From contig NZ_JACHYE010000006.1 in assembly GCF_014192645.1 (NCBI RefSeq), forward strand, positions 124,001 through 188,000: a DNA stretch of 64,000 nucleotides, in the 5' to 3' direction. Positions 1 through 9,169 of the stretch are shown piece after piece. A program made the translations under genes and the position numbers. Source of the stretch: Herbaspirillum sp. Sphag64 (GTDB lineage: Bacteria; Pseudomonadota; Gammaproteobacteria; Burkholderiales; Burkholderiaceae_D). Position 1 is the stretch's first letter. Each line of letters starts with the position of its first letter. The notes beneath the pieces were generated by a model. It had not been told where the DNA came from and did not search any database. It was given only the letters and a program-made list of their open reading frames with translations.

Positions 1-798
1 AAGCCAGTGCTAGCAGTGTTGCCGTATTTGCACGGGCTGCATCTGGATGCGGAAGATGCGGTTGCTTCCAGTCAAAGTGGTAAAGGCGCGTTCCGGGTGG
101 TGGTGCCGGTGTTGCCGCGGATTAGCAATCACACCGATTTCGATGCCTTGCGCGCGCATCCTGAAATTGATCTGCGCATGATCGCCGCCGGACAGCCGAT
201 TCCCCCTGCTGACCTGATCATCTTGCCGGGCAGCAAAAATACCCGCAACGATCTGGCGTGGCTCAAGCAACAGGGCTGGGAGCCGGCGATAGCAAGGCAT
301 CTACGCTATGGCGGTAAAGTGATCGGGATCTGTGGTGGTTTTCAGATGCTGGGGAAAACGGTCGATGATCCGCACGGTGTCGAAGGTCTTCCAGGGAGTA
401 CCGACGGTCTGGGTTTACTGGATATGCAAACGACATTGACCCAGCACAAACAATTGCTGCAAGTGCAAGGGCAGTGCGCCTTTGGCGATGGCGCTGAGCC
501 TGCCAGCGTGAGCGGCTATGAAATTCACATGGGGAGTTCGACCGGCCCGGCATTGGAGCGACCGGCATTCGTGATTGCAGACAAGCCGGAGGGAGCACGT
601 TCAGCCGATGAGCAGATTCTTGGCAGTTATCTGCACGGCATGTTTGATACGCCACAGGCATTCTCGGCCTTGTTTGCCTGGGCCGGACTGGGAGGTGCTG
701 CCACGGTGGACTTGAACGCACTGCGCGAACTGAGTCTGGAGCGGGTGGCAGATACGTGTGAACCGTTGTTGCAGGCACTGCTGAATCGAGGGTTCTGA
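1..798 (+). CDS. cobQ: Cobyric acid synthase, C-terminal part (5' truncated by window)
   Basis: Adenosylcobalamin biosynthesis: glutamine-dependent amidation of the corrin side chains, in the cytoplasm. The frame is open from base 1, so the N-terminal ATP-binding domain lies outside the window and only about 265 residues are seen. What remains is the class-I glutamine amidotransferase-like half: the [10 protein letters not shown] segment, the nucleophile region [10 protein letters not shown], and the late GSYLHGMFD with the catalytic His. These are diagnostic of CobQ/CbiP. The internal GTG at 7 is not a real start. The stop is followed by a short gap and then a convergent small gene. Confidence 0.95.
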   Translation, partial: KPVLAVLPYLHGLHLDAEDAVASSQSGKGAFRVVVPVLPRISNHTDFDALRAHPEIDLRMIAAGQPIPPADLIILPGSKNTRNDLAWLKQQGWEPAIARHLRYGGKVIGICGGFQMLGKTVDDPHGVEGLPGSTDGLGLLDMQTTLTQHKQLLQVQGQCAFGDGAEPASVSGYEIHMGSSTGPALERPAFVIADKPEGARSADEQILGSYLHGMFDTPQAFSALFAWAGLGGAATVDLNALRELSLERVADTCEPLLQALLNRGF

Positions 799-836
799 TC
801 GACCTGCATTGATTCAGCAGTTTTGATCTGACGTGT

Positions 837-1034
837 TCAGCTCAGTGCCTGCTGTGCCGCTTCTTCCGGGCTCAATCCTTCGTAGAAGAGGTCGGTGAAC
901 CACTCCACCTCTTCCTCGATATGCTCCTGCGCCTGCGCCAGCGTGGCGCCACCCTTGACGAGGAACTTCTCGACTTCCGTGCACCAATTAATCAGGGCTT
1001 CTACTTCCGGGTCCAGCTTTTCTTTCTTTGGCAT
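837..1034 (-). CDS. Small acidic hypothetical protein, 65 aa
   Basis: Function not recognised. The start was chosen at the ATG at 1034 (MPKKEKLDPEV...) because AAGGAAGC sits just upstream; an upstream in-frame extension has no ribosome binding site. The protein is acidic, predicted helical, and has no signal peptide or membrane segment. It contains ALINWCTEVEKFL and an Ala/Glu-rich C-terminus (SPEEAAQQALS). It is convergent with cobQ and downstream, on the same strand, of the PAS-chemoreceptor gene, about 130 bp away. A small cytoplasmic protein of unknown role is all that can be said. Confidence 0.6.
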   Translation of the reverse strand: MPKKEKLDPEVEALINWCTEVEKFLVKGGATLAQAQEHIEEEVEWFTDLFYEGLSPEEAAQQALS

Positions 1035-1160
1035 GATGCTTCCTTGGTCACTTGCCCCGCACGGCATAAGCAGCACGGGTGTGCGCGAATGCGCACTCAG
1101 CAGGATAAGTCAAAAGTGACGTGCTTGCCGCAGAGAATGCAATTCCCTCTGTGTGTTGCT

Positions 1161-2828
1161 TCAGGGCGACTGCAGCAACGCCGCAATTTCACTCGCTGAA
1201 TCGGCCGAGTCGTGCGCCAGCTGGCGCGCGGCTGAGGCCACCTGAGCAAAGCCCCGACCGTTTTCACCGGCCTTGGCAGCTTCGATGGTTGCGCGCATGG
1301 CAAGTGCGCTGGTTTGCATGGCCAGACCATTGATGCTTTGCATGGCACTGCGGATTTGTGCCAATGTTTGATGCTGAGCAGTAATGTCGATCGCGTACAT
1401 GGTGACGCCCGCAAGCGTGCCGGTGCTATCCCTAAGTGGGTTGAGTGTACCTTTGAGCCATTTTTCCAGACCACCGGCGGTGTTCACGCTGAACTCGAAC
1501 TCGCAGCCGATACCCTGATGCATTTGTTGTGCTGACATGCTGGTCATTACATCCCGATAGATACCCTCCAGCATCTTTTTCGCTGCCGTGATCCCGGGTT
1601 GTTCCAGAATCTGCAGCATCTGGCTATTCACATTGATCAACTCTCCACGCGCGGTCCAGTCCACGGTGGGCGTCGTGGCGCGAATGGCTTCCAGGCGAAT
1701 GGCATCTTCCTGCGCCTTGAGTTTGCTTTGCGTGATGTCGCTCTGCACGCAGACATAACGTTGCAGTGCACCTTGTCGGTCAAACACCGGGTTGACCGTC
1801 AGCGCACTCCAGTAGGTCTCGCCATGTTTGGTGTAATTCATGATCTCAACCTGGAAGGCCTGGCGGCGCTTCAGGCAGGCGTGCATGTGCTGGACGGTAT
1901 CGGCATCGGTCAGTGGGCCTTGCAACAGCTGGCCCGGTTTTTCACCGAGTACTTCATTGAGGCGATAGCCTGATAGCTTTTCGAACGCATGATTGACATA
2001 CTCGATCTCGCCTTCGGTATTGGTGATGATGATCGCCTGATCAGTGCCATAGGTGACCTGCGAGAGCAGCGCATCGTGGTTACGCTGGTTCACCATGGCG
2101 GTGATATCGGTGGCCAGTGCAATCACGCTGCGTGGTCGTCCATGAATATCAGGAATCGGATTGTAGCTGGCCTGCAACCAGACATCGCGACCAGTCTTGT
2201 GGAGACGCCGAAACTCGCCCGACTGATACTGGCCAGCCCGCAAACCTGACCAGAGCTGACGGTAGCCGGTGCTGTTTGCTTCGGCCTGATCGACCAGCAT
2301 CCGATGGTGTTTTCCCTGTAATTCCTGCAGGCTATAGCCGATCATCGTCAGGAATTTTTCATTGGCATTGAGGATGGTGCCATGAATATCGAATTCAACC
2401 ACCGCCTGCGATTGGCTGATCGCCTTGAGCTGGTTCTCGAAGGTGGTGTTGAGCAGCTTGCGCTGGGTAAAGTCTTGCACTACCAACATGACACCGGAGA
2501 TCTGTCCAAGACGGTTGGTGATCGGGTGATAGCTCGCCTGCATCCACAACTGCTCACGCCGACGCGTAATGTGAACACATTCCACTACCTGTGACTCACC
2601 GCGTCGCAAGGCATCCCACAAATCTCGGTAGGCACCGCTTTGTGCATAGTCGGGATCGATGAAAAGCCGCTGATGGGCACCTTTGAGATCTTCCAGCAAA
2701 TACCCCATCGCCAGTAAAAAGCGCGCATTGGCATTCACGATGTAGCCCTGCAGATCAAGTTCGATTGCGGCTTGTGTATCAATCAGTGCATGTAGCCGAC
2801 GGCTGGCAGAGGACTTGAAAATATTCAT
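1161..2828 (-). CDS. Soluble multi-PAS chemoreceptor with minimal signalling tip
   Basis: Predicted cytoplasmic sensor of about 555 aa. Four PAS repeats follow each other at roughly residues 15-125, 137-247, 258-370 and 380-490. The first three carry typical PAS/PAC endings (for example VVQDFTQRK, ALATDITAM, VQSDITQSK). The C-terminus keeps only about 50-60 residues of an MCP signalling hairpin: MQTSALAMRATIEAAKAGE, then NGRGFAQVASAARQLA. The normal [19 protein letters not shown] tip is therefore divergent and the long coiled coil is missing. No membrane segment is seen. Start: ATG 2828, with AGGA six bases upstream; TTG and ATG codons just before it are poorer. Such PAS-MCP proteins usually feed CheA/W or act by energy taxis; here the tip may be too short for a normal array. 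Confidence 0.88.
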   Translation of the reverse strand: MNIFKSSASRRLHALIDTQAAIELDLQGYIVNANARFLLAMGYLLEDLKGAHQRLFIDPDYAQSGAYRDLWDALRRGESQVVECVHITRRREQLWMQASYHPITNRLGQISGVMLVVQDFTQRKLLNTTFENQLKAISQSQAVVEFDIHGTILNANEKFLTMIGYSLQELQGKHHRMLVDQAEANSTGYRQLWSGLRAGQYQSGEFRRLHKTGRDVWLQASYNPIPDIHGRPRSVIALATDITAMVNQRNHDALLSQVTYGTDQAIIITNTEGEIEYVNHAFEKLSGYRLNEVLGEKPGQLLQGPLTDADTVQHMHACLKRRQAFQVEIMNYTKHGETYWSALTVNPVFDRQGALQRYVCVQSDITQSKLKAQEDAIRLEAIRATTPTVDWTARGELINVNSQMLQILEQPGITAAKKMLEGIYRDVMTSMSAQQMHQGIGCEFEFSVNTAGGLEKWLKGTLNPLRDSTGTLAGVTMYAIDITAQHQTLAQIRSAMQSINGLAMQTSALAMRATIEAAKAGENGRGFAQVASAARQLAHDSADSASEIAALLQSP

Positions 2829-3256
2829 CATCATTCCTAAAGGCAAGACTGGTGCGGGAGGTATCGCCGCAAGTGAATTACACTATGTCGAAAACGATTA
2901 TACTGAATAAATCAAATAAATCAAATAAATCAAATAAATCAAAGAATTATGTAAATTGTTTAAATCTTTATTTTTGTTTGTTGTTTTTTCTGTTTGTTTA
3001 GTCGCCTTGCGCGCTGGTGCATGACGAATACGGATGTCAAAACTGTATCACTGGGCGCTGTTGTCAGCCAGTCAAACTACATTTTTGAACTTTTATGCGA
3101 CATCAGTTTAGGGGGGACAGCTGATGTCAGGCTGTCTATATAGTGCCAGGTATCTGGGAGAAATCTGGAAGCGGGCCGGTTAGCCCATAAGAGATAAGGC
3201 AAGGAAGTGGTGAAATGCGATCAACAGATTTGCCCATGCGGAGCAAAATCAATCGT
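2829..3256. other. AT-rich gene-free interval with tandem repeat
   Basis: This interval of about 430 bp lies between the PAS-chemoreceptor start and the end of phnX. The part near the chemoreceptor (2880-2990) is very AT-rich and holds four exact copies of a 9-bp unit. It is a likely promoter region for the chemoreceptor gene, but no confident -35/-10 pair could be chosen. The rest (3000-3256) shows no credible gene; a short plus-strand frame there is the shadow of the phnX end. Confidence 0.6.
2907..2942. repeat. Tandem repeat, 4 x ATAAATCAA
   Basis: Four perfect head-to-tail copies of the 9-mer ATAAATCAA lie about 80-115 bp upstream of the chemoreceptor start codon. A repeat with unit length divisible by three, outside a gene, would change promoter spacing rather than reading frame if its copy number varied. 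Confidence 0.9.
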
Positions 3257-4084
3257 TTAGGGCCTTTCGCCCGCAGCCAGACGGGCAACGATTGCTTCGA
3301 CTACTGCGGGGAGCTCGTTGACGGAGTCGATCACGTAGTGCGCACCAGCATCGCGCAGGCGGATTTCTGCCAGTGTTTTAAGCGCGGTCCGTTCCTGAGG
3401 TGACAACTGTGCTAATTCTGCCCGGGTGCAGCCGACTTCATTACCCGACAGCGACAGCCCTACCGTCCACATGCCGGCACGGATACCTTCTTCGACACCG
3501 GGGACGGTATCGTCTACCTTGATGCAGCCTGCTACGTGGCTGATTTTCAATGCCAGCATGTTGGCCAGCGCCATATAGGGGCCGGGGCGACCGCCAGCTT
3601 CCAGTTCATCACCAGCCACAACATGATCGGGGGCAATACCTTGCGCTGCCGCCAGTGGTAGCAGCACATCCAGTACCTGCCGTGGATAACCGGTGCAGGA
3701 ACCAATTTTCAGTCCGTACTGACGTAACCATGAGAGCGTCTTGGCAGCACCCTCGATAGGTTGTGAATACTCGCCAACCTTGGCAATCTGCATCGGCATG
3801 AAACGCGCATAGAGTGCATCGATATCGGCGGCATTAGGCGCTTTTCCGTGCTGTTGCTGCCATTGGTAGGCAATCTCCGGGTCATTGAGCAGGCTGCGAA
3901 TATGCTGCCACTTTGACAAACCCATCGGCCCGCGTGCCTGTTTAAGTGAAATCTTGATTCCAAAGCCGCTGAATGCTTCGACAAAAATCTGGGTGGGGGC
4001 CAGCGAACCAAAGTCGACCAGCGTACCGGCCCAGTCAAAGATGACGGCCTGCAGTGTGGTCAGTGGACGATGCGGACGGCTCAT
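3257..4084 (-). CDS. phnX: Phosphonoacetaldehyde hydrolase (phosphonatase)
   Basis: Splits phosphonoacetaldehyde into acetaldehyde and phosphate, the last step of 2-aminoethylphosphonate use; cytoplasmic. HAD-superfamily features visible in about 275 aa: N-terminal VIFDWAGTLVD (nucleophile Asp plus general acid region; the Trp is not usual for HADs in general but the DWAGT form is typical of phosphonatase), the cap-domain Lys region ARGPMGLSKWQHI that supplies the Schiff-base Lys, SCTGYPRQV for motif II, and KVDDTVPGVEEG for motif IV. Start ATG 4084; a TTG-initiated extension to 4117 is less likely. It is divergent from a LysR gene, with paired ATTATCGAT repeats between them. The transaminase phnW is not in the window. 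Confidence 0.95.
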   Translation of the reverse strand: MSRPHRPLTTLQAVIFDWAGTLVDFGSLAPTQIFVEAFSGFGIKISLKQARGPMGLSKWQHIRSLLNDPEIAYQWQQQHGKAPNAADIDALYARFMPMQIAKVGEYSQPIEGAAKTLSWLRQYGLKIGSCTGYPRQVLDVLLPLAAAQGIAPDHVVAGDELEAGGRPGPYMALANMLALKISHVAGCIKVDDTVPGVEEGIRAGMWTVGLSLSGNEVGCTRAELAQLSPQERTALKTLAEIRLRDAGAHYVIDSVNELPAVVEAIVARLAAGERP

Positions 4085-4162
4085 GGCGTGCTCTCTCTTA
4101 TTGTTGGATAGTGTCAATTGGTCTCTTCGTGCGTAAGCATAAAGCAGGATTGTTACACCCTT

Positions 4163-4200
4163 ATTATCGATATAATCACAACATTATCGATCCGATATCG
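4163..4200. promoter_or_regulatory. Candidate LysR-regulator operator between phnX and the lysR gene
   Basis: The 129-bp divergent gap contains ATTATCGATATAAT (4163-4176; perfect ATTAT/ATAAT arms around a 4-bp centre), a second ATTATCGAT at 4183-4191 exactly 20 bp (two helical turns) downstream, and the palindrome CGATATCG at 4193-4200. LysR-type regulators usually bind such dyads in the divergent promoter next to their own gene. Assignment to the adjacent regulator is inference. Confidence 0.55.
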
Positions 4201-4213
4201 AGGAAAGCTATAG

Positions 4214-5107
4214 ATGACGCCCACCCAGCTTCGTGCCTTTCTGGCGGTTGCCCGTAACCGTGGTTTTAGTGCCGCTGCCCGTGCGTTAGGCGTGAGTCAG
4301 CCGACGCTGACTGCGCAGGTACAGGCGCTGGAACGGCAACACAATGTGGAATTGTTCTTCCGACGCGGACGACGGCTTGATCTGAGTGAAACCGGTCAAC
4401 GCTTGATGCCGATTGCGCAGCGTATTGCCGAGCTGGAGCTGGATGCCTATAACCTGCTGTACAACGCTGGTGCGCTCAATATCGGTCATCTTAAGATAGG
4501 TGCGGTCGGACCATTTCACGTGATCGAAATGGTGGATGCCTACCGGCGCAAGTATCCGCATGTCGAGCTTTCGATCCGCATGGGCAATTCGGCTGAAACC
4601 ATGGCCGATCTGGGCAACTATGTAACGGATGTGGCGGTATTGGCTAGTTTTAATGATGATCCGCGCTTTCATTCGGTGCCTTACGCCGATCATGCGGTCG
4701 TGGTGTTTGCCCATGTCGATCATCCGCTGGCCAAACGGGAGGTGATTACCCTGCAGGAGTTGCATGGGCAACCGATGGTGATGCGCGAGCAGGGCTCAAC
4801 TACCCGATTGGCACTGGAAAAGGTACTCAAGGAAGCCGACGTGATGCCGCGTGTGGTAATGGAAATCGGTAGTCGGGAAGCTTTGCGGGAAGCGGTCGCG
4901 CGTGGCATCGGGCTGGGAACGGTATCGGAGGCCGAGTTTGTGCCCGATGCCCGGTTGCGGGTCATTCGTATTGAAGGCGATCCGGTCAATACCCATACCT
5001 ACCTGTATTGCCTTGCAGAGCGCAAGGACAGTCGGCTGGTCGCATCCTTTTTGCGGCAGGTGGCGCCTGCCAGTGCTGCGATGCTACCGGAGCATGATGC
5101 TGCGTAG
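4214..5107 (+). CDS. LysR-family transcriptional regulator, likely of phosphonate use
   Basis: 297 aa, the standard LysR length. The N-terminal winged helix-turn-helix is at about residues 1-60 (TPTQLRAFLAVARNRGFSAA, then ARALGVSQPTLTAQVQALE), followed by a periplasmic-binding-protein-like effector domain at about 90-290. GAGGAAAG ends 6 bases before the ATG. It is divergent from phnX, an arrangement common for LysR activators of 2-aminoethylphosphonate degradation. Control of phnX is therefore the best guess, with self-repression, but the effector is not visible from sequence. It is followed by a small same-strand gene. Confidence 0.9.
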   Translation: MTPTQLRAFLAVARNRGFSAAARALGVSQPTLTAQVQALERQHNVELFFRRGRRLDLSETGQRLMPIAQRIAELELDAYNLLYNAGALNIGHLKIGAVGPFHVIEMVDAYRRKYPHVELSIRMGNSAETMADLGNYVTDVAVLASFNDDPRFHSVPYADHAVVVFAHVDHPLAKREVITLQELHGQPMVMREQGSTTRLALEKVLKEADVMPRVVMEIGSREALREAVARGIGLGTVSEAEFVPDARLRVIRIEGDPVNTHTYLYCLAERKDSRLVASFLRQVAPASAAMLPEHDAA

Positions 5108-5217
5108 CAGCACAAGATTTTCGTGAAAACCCGCAATCATCGCTGGCACAAGCGGCTAAATCTGCTATCTTTGTTATCACTGCATTACCCGCAACTAAAC
5201 ACCACGAGGAGACGCAT

Positions 5218-5433
5218 ATGGATTTGGTTGAAAAGTTTGATGCCAAAGGCAAGACAGGCGGTGCTTACCATGTCGAGGTCTATCTGACACCGATTGATGA
5301 TGTCGCCGGTACCGAGAGTCTGGCCGCATTGGGGCAGAAAACCTACCAGCTGGCAGATGGAAGGGCGCTGGATCCGCTGTCGGATGCCAAATTCAAGATT
5401 GTGCAGACCGGAGAAAAAATTTATCGGGTTTGA
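5218..5433 (+). CDS. Conserved-looking small protein, 71 aa
   Basis: Function not recognised. A clear GAGGAG ribosome binding site precedes the ATG. The 71-residue product has no signal peptide or membrane segment, is rich in Asp, Lys, Gly and Thr, and ends TGEKIYRV. Its alternating hydrophobic pattern (YHVEVYLTPIDDV; KFKIVQTGEKIYRV) suggests a small beta-rich fold. It lies 110 bp after the LysR gene and is followed by a 9-bp perfect hairpin, so it is probably its own short transcript. Confidence 0.65.
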   Translation: MDLVEKFDAKGKTGGAYHVEVYLTPIDDVAGTESLAALGQKTYQLADGRALDPLSDAKFKIVQTGEKIYRV

Positions 5434-5451
5434 CCCACCATATCCTCTTAT

Positions 5452-5474
5452 ACGGCAGGCCCTGTGCCTGCCGT
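5452..5474 (+). terminator. Hairpin after the 71-aa gene
   Basis: Perfect 9-bp stem ACGGCAGGC / GCCTGCCGT with a 5-base loop, 19 bp after the stop. Only a weak T-rich stretch (GTTCATTTG) follows, so factor-independent termination is plausible but not ideal. Confidence 0.5.
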
Positions 5475-5569
5475 GTTCATTTGCACGACCAAATCAGGCG
5501 CAAATTAAGCGCAACAACGTTCACGGGCAAATTACGTGAAACCTGCCGCTTCAGGGTAAACTCCCGGGC

Positions 5570-6208
5570 ATGGAAATCGAACTCAAACTCAGCGTCGCCG
5601 CTAGCGATGTCATTACCTTGTGCAACTTGCCGCTGCTGCAACAAAGCGCACCACAGCCGCCAACAACCGAGCATTTGCTCAGCACTTATTTTGATACGCC
5701 TGAGCTGACACTCAAGCACCATCGCTCAGCGCTACGTGTGCGCAAGACGCCCCATGCCTGGATTCAGACCTTCAAGGGTGGCGGTGGTGCTGCCGCTGGT
5801 TTGCATCAACGCCATGAATGGGAGAGTGAAGTGGCCGGGCCAGCGCTGGAGCTGGAGTCCCTGTTGCCGCTGATTGATCAGCCTGCGGCGAAGGCAATCC
5901 TTGCACAGCCGGGTCTGGTAGAACGCTTGCAGCCCTTGTTTACCACCGACTTTGAACGTACGGCGTGGATGTTGCATCTGGCGCAGGATACCGTCGTCGA
6001 GCTGGCGCTGGATCAGGGCAAAGTCAGTGCAGGGGAGTCCACTGCACCGATCTGCGAGATTGAGCTGGAATTGAAACAAGGACAGTTACCGGTGCTGTTG
6101 GCATTTTCGCAAGAATTACGGCAATTGCTGCCATTGCAGCCGAGTAATATCAGCAAAGCACAGCGTGGTTTCGCCCTGCGTTTCCCGCAACAGGACAGCT
6201 CGCTCTGA
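5570..6208 (+). CDS. CYTH-domain inorganic triphosphatase-like protein
   Basis: 212 aa containing a single CYTH domain. It begins with MEIELKLSV, the ExExK metal/triphosphate-binding signature at the very N-terminus. Further charged strands follow: STYFDTPELTLKHHRSALRVRK at about 44-65, HEWESEV, then CEIELELKQG at about 160-170. CYTH proteins form a beta tunnel that hydrolyses tripolyphosphate or related substrates with divalent metal. The CHAD domain found in the longer YgiF type is absent. It converges on the ftsK-like gene with a 30-bp gap. Confidence 0.85.
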   Translation: MEIELKLSVAASDVITLCNLPLLQQSAPQPPTTEHLLSTYFDTPELTLKHHRSALRVRKTPHAWIQTFKGGGGAAAGLHQRHEWESEVAGPALELESLLPLIDQPAAKAILAQPGLVERLQPLFTTDFERTAWMLHLAQDTVVELALDQGKVSAGESTAPICEIELELKQGQLPVLLAFSQELRQLLPLQPSNISKAQRGFALRFPQQDSSL

Positions 6209-6238
6209 TCTTCTTGCGTTTTCTACGCACAACGGCGT

Positions 6239-8929
6239 TCACAGATCGGGAGGTGGTGGCGCCAGCACGTCGCGACCACCACTCTTGGACATCGATGAGA
6301 GGATGCCTGCCGCTTCCATTTGCTCCACCAGTCTGGCGGCCCGGTTGTAGCCGATACGGAACTGGCGTTGCACTGATGAAATAGACGCGCGCCGACTGCG
6401 TGTGACATAGGCGACTGCATCGTCATAGAGTGGATCGGCTTCCTCTCCGGCATCGCCAAACATTTCACCCTGCTGTGATTCTTCACTGGCCGGGCCAGCG
6501 AGAATGGCTTCCTCATACTGAGGCTCACCGTAGGACTTGAGATGTTCGACCACGCGGTGCACTTCCTCGTCCGAGACAAATGCGCCATGCACCCGTTGTG
6601 GATAGCCTGAACCCGGCGGCAAGAACAACATGTCACCATGGCCGAGCAGGGTTTCGGCCCCCATCTGGTCAAGCACGGTACGGGAGTCGATCTTGGATGA
6701 CACCTGGAACGCCACCCGGGTCGGGATGTTGGCTTTGATCAGACCGGTAATCACGTCCACCGAAGGGCGCTGGGTTGCCAGAATCAGATGGATGCCGGCA
6801 GCGCGGGCCTTTTGCGCCAGCCGTGCAATCAGTTCCTCGATCTTCTTGCCGGCCACCATCATCAAATCGGCCAATTCATCAATCACCACCACGATCATCG
6901 GTAATGGATCAAGAGGTTCAGGCGCATCGGGCGTGAGCGAGAACGGATTTTTGACGTATTTCTCGTTGGTAATGCCATCCCGGATCTTCTGGTTGTAACC
7001 TGCCAGATTGCGCACCCCCAGCGCCGACATCAGCCGATAGCGTTTGTCCATCTCGGCCACGCACCACGACAGCGCGTGTGCTGCCAGTTTCATATCGGTA
7101 ACCACCGGTGCCAGCAGATGTGGAATACCGTCGTAGACCGACAGTTCCAGCATTTTCGGGTCAATCATGATCAGCCGGACATCGTCCGGCGTTGCCTTGT
7201 AGAGCAGCGACAGAATCATGGCATTGATGGCGACCGACTTGCCTGAACCGGTCGTCCCGGCCACCAGCATATGCGGTGCCCGCGCCAGATCGGTGGCCAC
7301 TGGAACACCCGTAATATCCTTGCCCATTGCCAAGGTCAGATGCGAGGCGGAACCGGTATAGGCGTCAGAGCGGATGATTTCGGCCAGCCGGATCATTTGC
7401 CGCTTGGGATTAGGCAGTTCCAGTCCCATGCAGGTTTTGCCGGGAATGGTCTCGACCACCCGGATCGAGGTCAGCCCTAGGGCACGCGCCAGATCTTTCA
7501 TCAGGTTGACGATCTGCGCACCGCGCACGCCCAGCGCCGGTTCAATCTCAAAGCGGGTGATTACAGGACCTGCATAAGCGCCAAGGACGGTCACGGGGAC
7601 CTTGAACTCCTTGAGCCTTTGCTCAATCAGTTGGCCAATTTCCTGTAATTGCGTCGCGTCCATTTCAACCGGCGCGTCATGCCCCTGATCCAGTAGACCG
7701 ATATCGGGCAGCGGGATACTGTTGTACTGCCATGGTGCAGTTTCTCTTGCAGCAACAGGCTGGTTGAGGTTGCTTGCGGCGCTCGGCGCCATGGTCCAGT
7801 TGTGGAATTGCATCGGCGCTGGCGCAGACTCGAACACCGGGGATAGGTCTGCTGCCGGCACCGCGATCGGCTGCGGCGCAAATACGCTCGTGCCGGCAGG
7901 AACGGAAACGGACGCTGCGATAGAGACTGTTTCTGGAACGCTCAATGATTTCTCATTGGCAATCAAGGTTGATGCCAGAGCGGCTGGCGCGGACGGCAGG
8001 CTATTCACGCTGTTATCAGGATGTGCTGCGACGACCGGCGGCACAGGAGGCACCGGCGGCATCTGCGCTTGCAATGTTGCGCGCAGGGAAGTTGTGATGG
8101 CATTGCCGCTATCGCTGACGCTGCTGACGCGCACGCGATGTTGTTGCTGATTTATCGGGGACGCTGGGCGGGTGACCGGTTTGACCATTGGCTGTGTTGC
8201 CGGCAACTGAGTTTCGGCCGGTGCTTCGTGGGTTGCCCGGTTGCCTCCGGATCTTGCCAGCATGGCCTCGGTCGGCCGCAGATGCTCAAAGGGTGCCCAT
8301 TCAGAGGCCGGACGTGCGACTTTTCTTGGTTCTTCCTGCTGTGTTGGCAGCTTAGGCCAGCGCGATTTTTCAATTGATCGGGGAATTGGGTCAAACGGAC
8401 TCGCTGGAGCAGGTTCGCGGCGCCGCTGCAGATAATCAAAGGGGGTTACGACTGGCGCTGTGCCTTCGTTTTTAGAGGGATTGCTGACGGGTAAGGGCGC
8501 TGTCGCGCGGGTTGGCAAAATCTGGGTGCGACGCGGTACCGATGCTTGCGTCGGCAAGGCATGCTCCCGCACTTCACGGATTTCTTCATCTGCGTCACTT
8601 TGACGCGGTCGTCCAAACAGCCAGAACAGACCAAGCAGGCAGCCACCAACGAACAACGACAGACTGAGTAATTTGCCCACAATACTGCCCAGCCCCATTG
8701 CCAGTGCCTGACCAACGGTGACAGTCTCCAGAGTGGAACCGCCCTGACTGCGCAGTTGCGCTTCGATGGCACTGCTGGCGCACAGTAGCAACAAGGTGCC
8801 AAGCCAGATCCGGATGGCACCACGTCCAGCAAGTCCACGGCCTGCCAGCAGCGACAACACGATCCTGCCCAACAACGGCAAGATCCAGACGGACGACCAG
8901 CCGAACCAATTAACTAAAAATATGCGCAT
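6239..8929 (-). CDS. ftsK: FtsK/SpoIIIE-family DNA translocase with shortened membrane domain
   Basis: 896 aa. FtsK-type motors pump double-stranded DNA at the division septum and activate XerCD at dif. Seen here: hydrophobic segments at about 12-30, 40-58 and 83-105; a Pro/Ala-rich linker to about 420; the alpha/beta motor with Walker A GTTGSGKS near residue 560, Walker [13 protein letters not shown] and the [12 protein letters not shown] stretch; and a C-terminal gamma winged helix ([28 protein letters not shown] split over the last 70 residues) that would read KOPS. A TAA lies four codons upstream of the ATG, so the frame cannot extend. The N-terminal domain seems to lack the first helix of the usual four. 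It could be the only FtsK or a paralogue. Confidence 0.92.
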   Translation of the reverse strand: MRIFLVNWFGWSSVWILPLLGRIVLSLLAGRGLAGRGAIRIWLGTLLLLCASSAIEAQLRSQGGSTLETVTVGQALAMGLGSIVGKLLSLSLFVGGCLLGLFWLFGRPRQSDADEEIREVREHALPTQASVPRRTQILPTRATAPLPVSNPSKNEGTAPVVTPFDYLQRRREPAPASPFDPIPRSIEKSRWPKLPTQQEEPRKVARPASEWAPFEHLRPTEAMLARSGGNRATHEAPAETQLPATQPMVKPVTRPASPINQQQHRVRVSSVSDSGNAITTSLRATLQAQMPPVPPVPPVVAAHPDNSVNSLPSAPAALASTLIANEKSLSVPETVSIAASVSVPAGTSVFAPQPIAVPAADLSPVFESAPAPMQFHNWTMAPSAASNLNQPVAARETAPWQYNSIPLPDIGLLDQGHDAPVEMDATQLQEIGQLIEQRLKEFKVPVTVLGAYAGPVITRFEIEPALGVRGAQIVNLMKDLARALGLTSIRVVETIPGKTCMGLELPNPKRQMIRLAEIIRSDAYTGSASHLTLAMGKDITGVPVATDLARAPHMLVAGTTGSGKSVAINAMILSLLYKATPDDVRLIMIDPKMLELSVYDGIPHLLAPVVTDMKLAAHALSWCVAEMDKRYRLMSALGVRNLAGYNQKIRDGITNEKYVKNPFSLTPDAPEPLDPLPMIVVVIDELADLMMVAGKKIEELIARLAQKARAAGIHLILATQRPSVDVITGLIKANIPTRVAFQVSSKIDSRTVLDQMGAETLLGHGDMLFLPPGSGYPQRVHGAFVSDEEVHRVVEHLKSYGEPQYEEAILAGPASEESQQGEMFGDAGEEADPLYDDAVAYVTRSRRASISSVQRQFRIGYNRAARLVEQMEAAGILSSMSKSGGRDVLAPPPPDL

Positions 8930-9135
8930 CCCGCAAGTTTACAGGAAGCCGCGTGTCGCCAGCAATTTTAGTTCTGCCAAGTCGCATGCCATCGTCATTG
9001 CTATATCGCTAACGTGGCAGTAATCTCCTGCTGGTGAATGCATGGTATGGCGTTGAAAAGTTTGGTACGGCAAGTTTGTAATAAGGGATTAAAAAATTAT
9101 TTACAATCAAAGACTTAAAAATATACCGAGTTATA

Positions 9136-9149
9136 TTGACTCGGGTCAA
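9136..9149. promoter_or_regulatory. FNR/DNR-type box before the NorR-like gene
   Basis: TTGAC-TCGG-GTCAA, a perfect 5-4-5 dyad of the FNR/ANR/DNR form (TTGAT-N4-ATCAA with T-to-C/A-to-G exchanges). It ends 20 bp before the start codon. The direct repeat TTGACTC recurs at 9151-9157. Position so close to the gene could mean repression or a short leader. Confidence 0.55.
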
Positions 9150-9169
9150 ATTGACTCAATAGCGCAAAA

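Noticed and set aside
9120-9169. NorR-type GT-N7-AC enhancer sites before the norR-like gene
   Set aside because: No triplet of such elements could be placed; the visible dyad fits the FNR/DNR form better.
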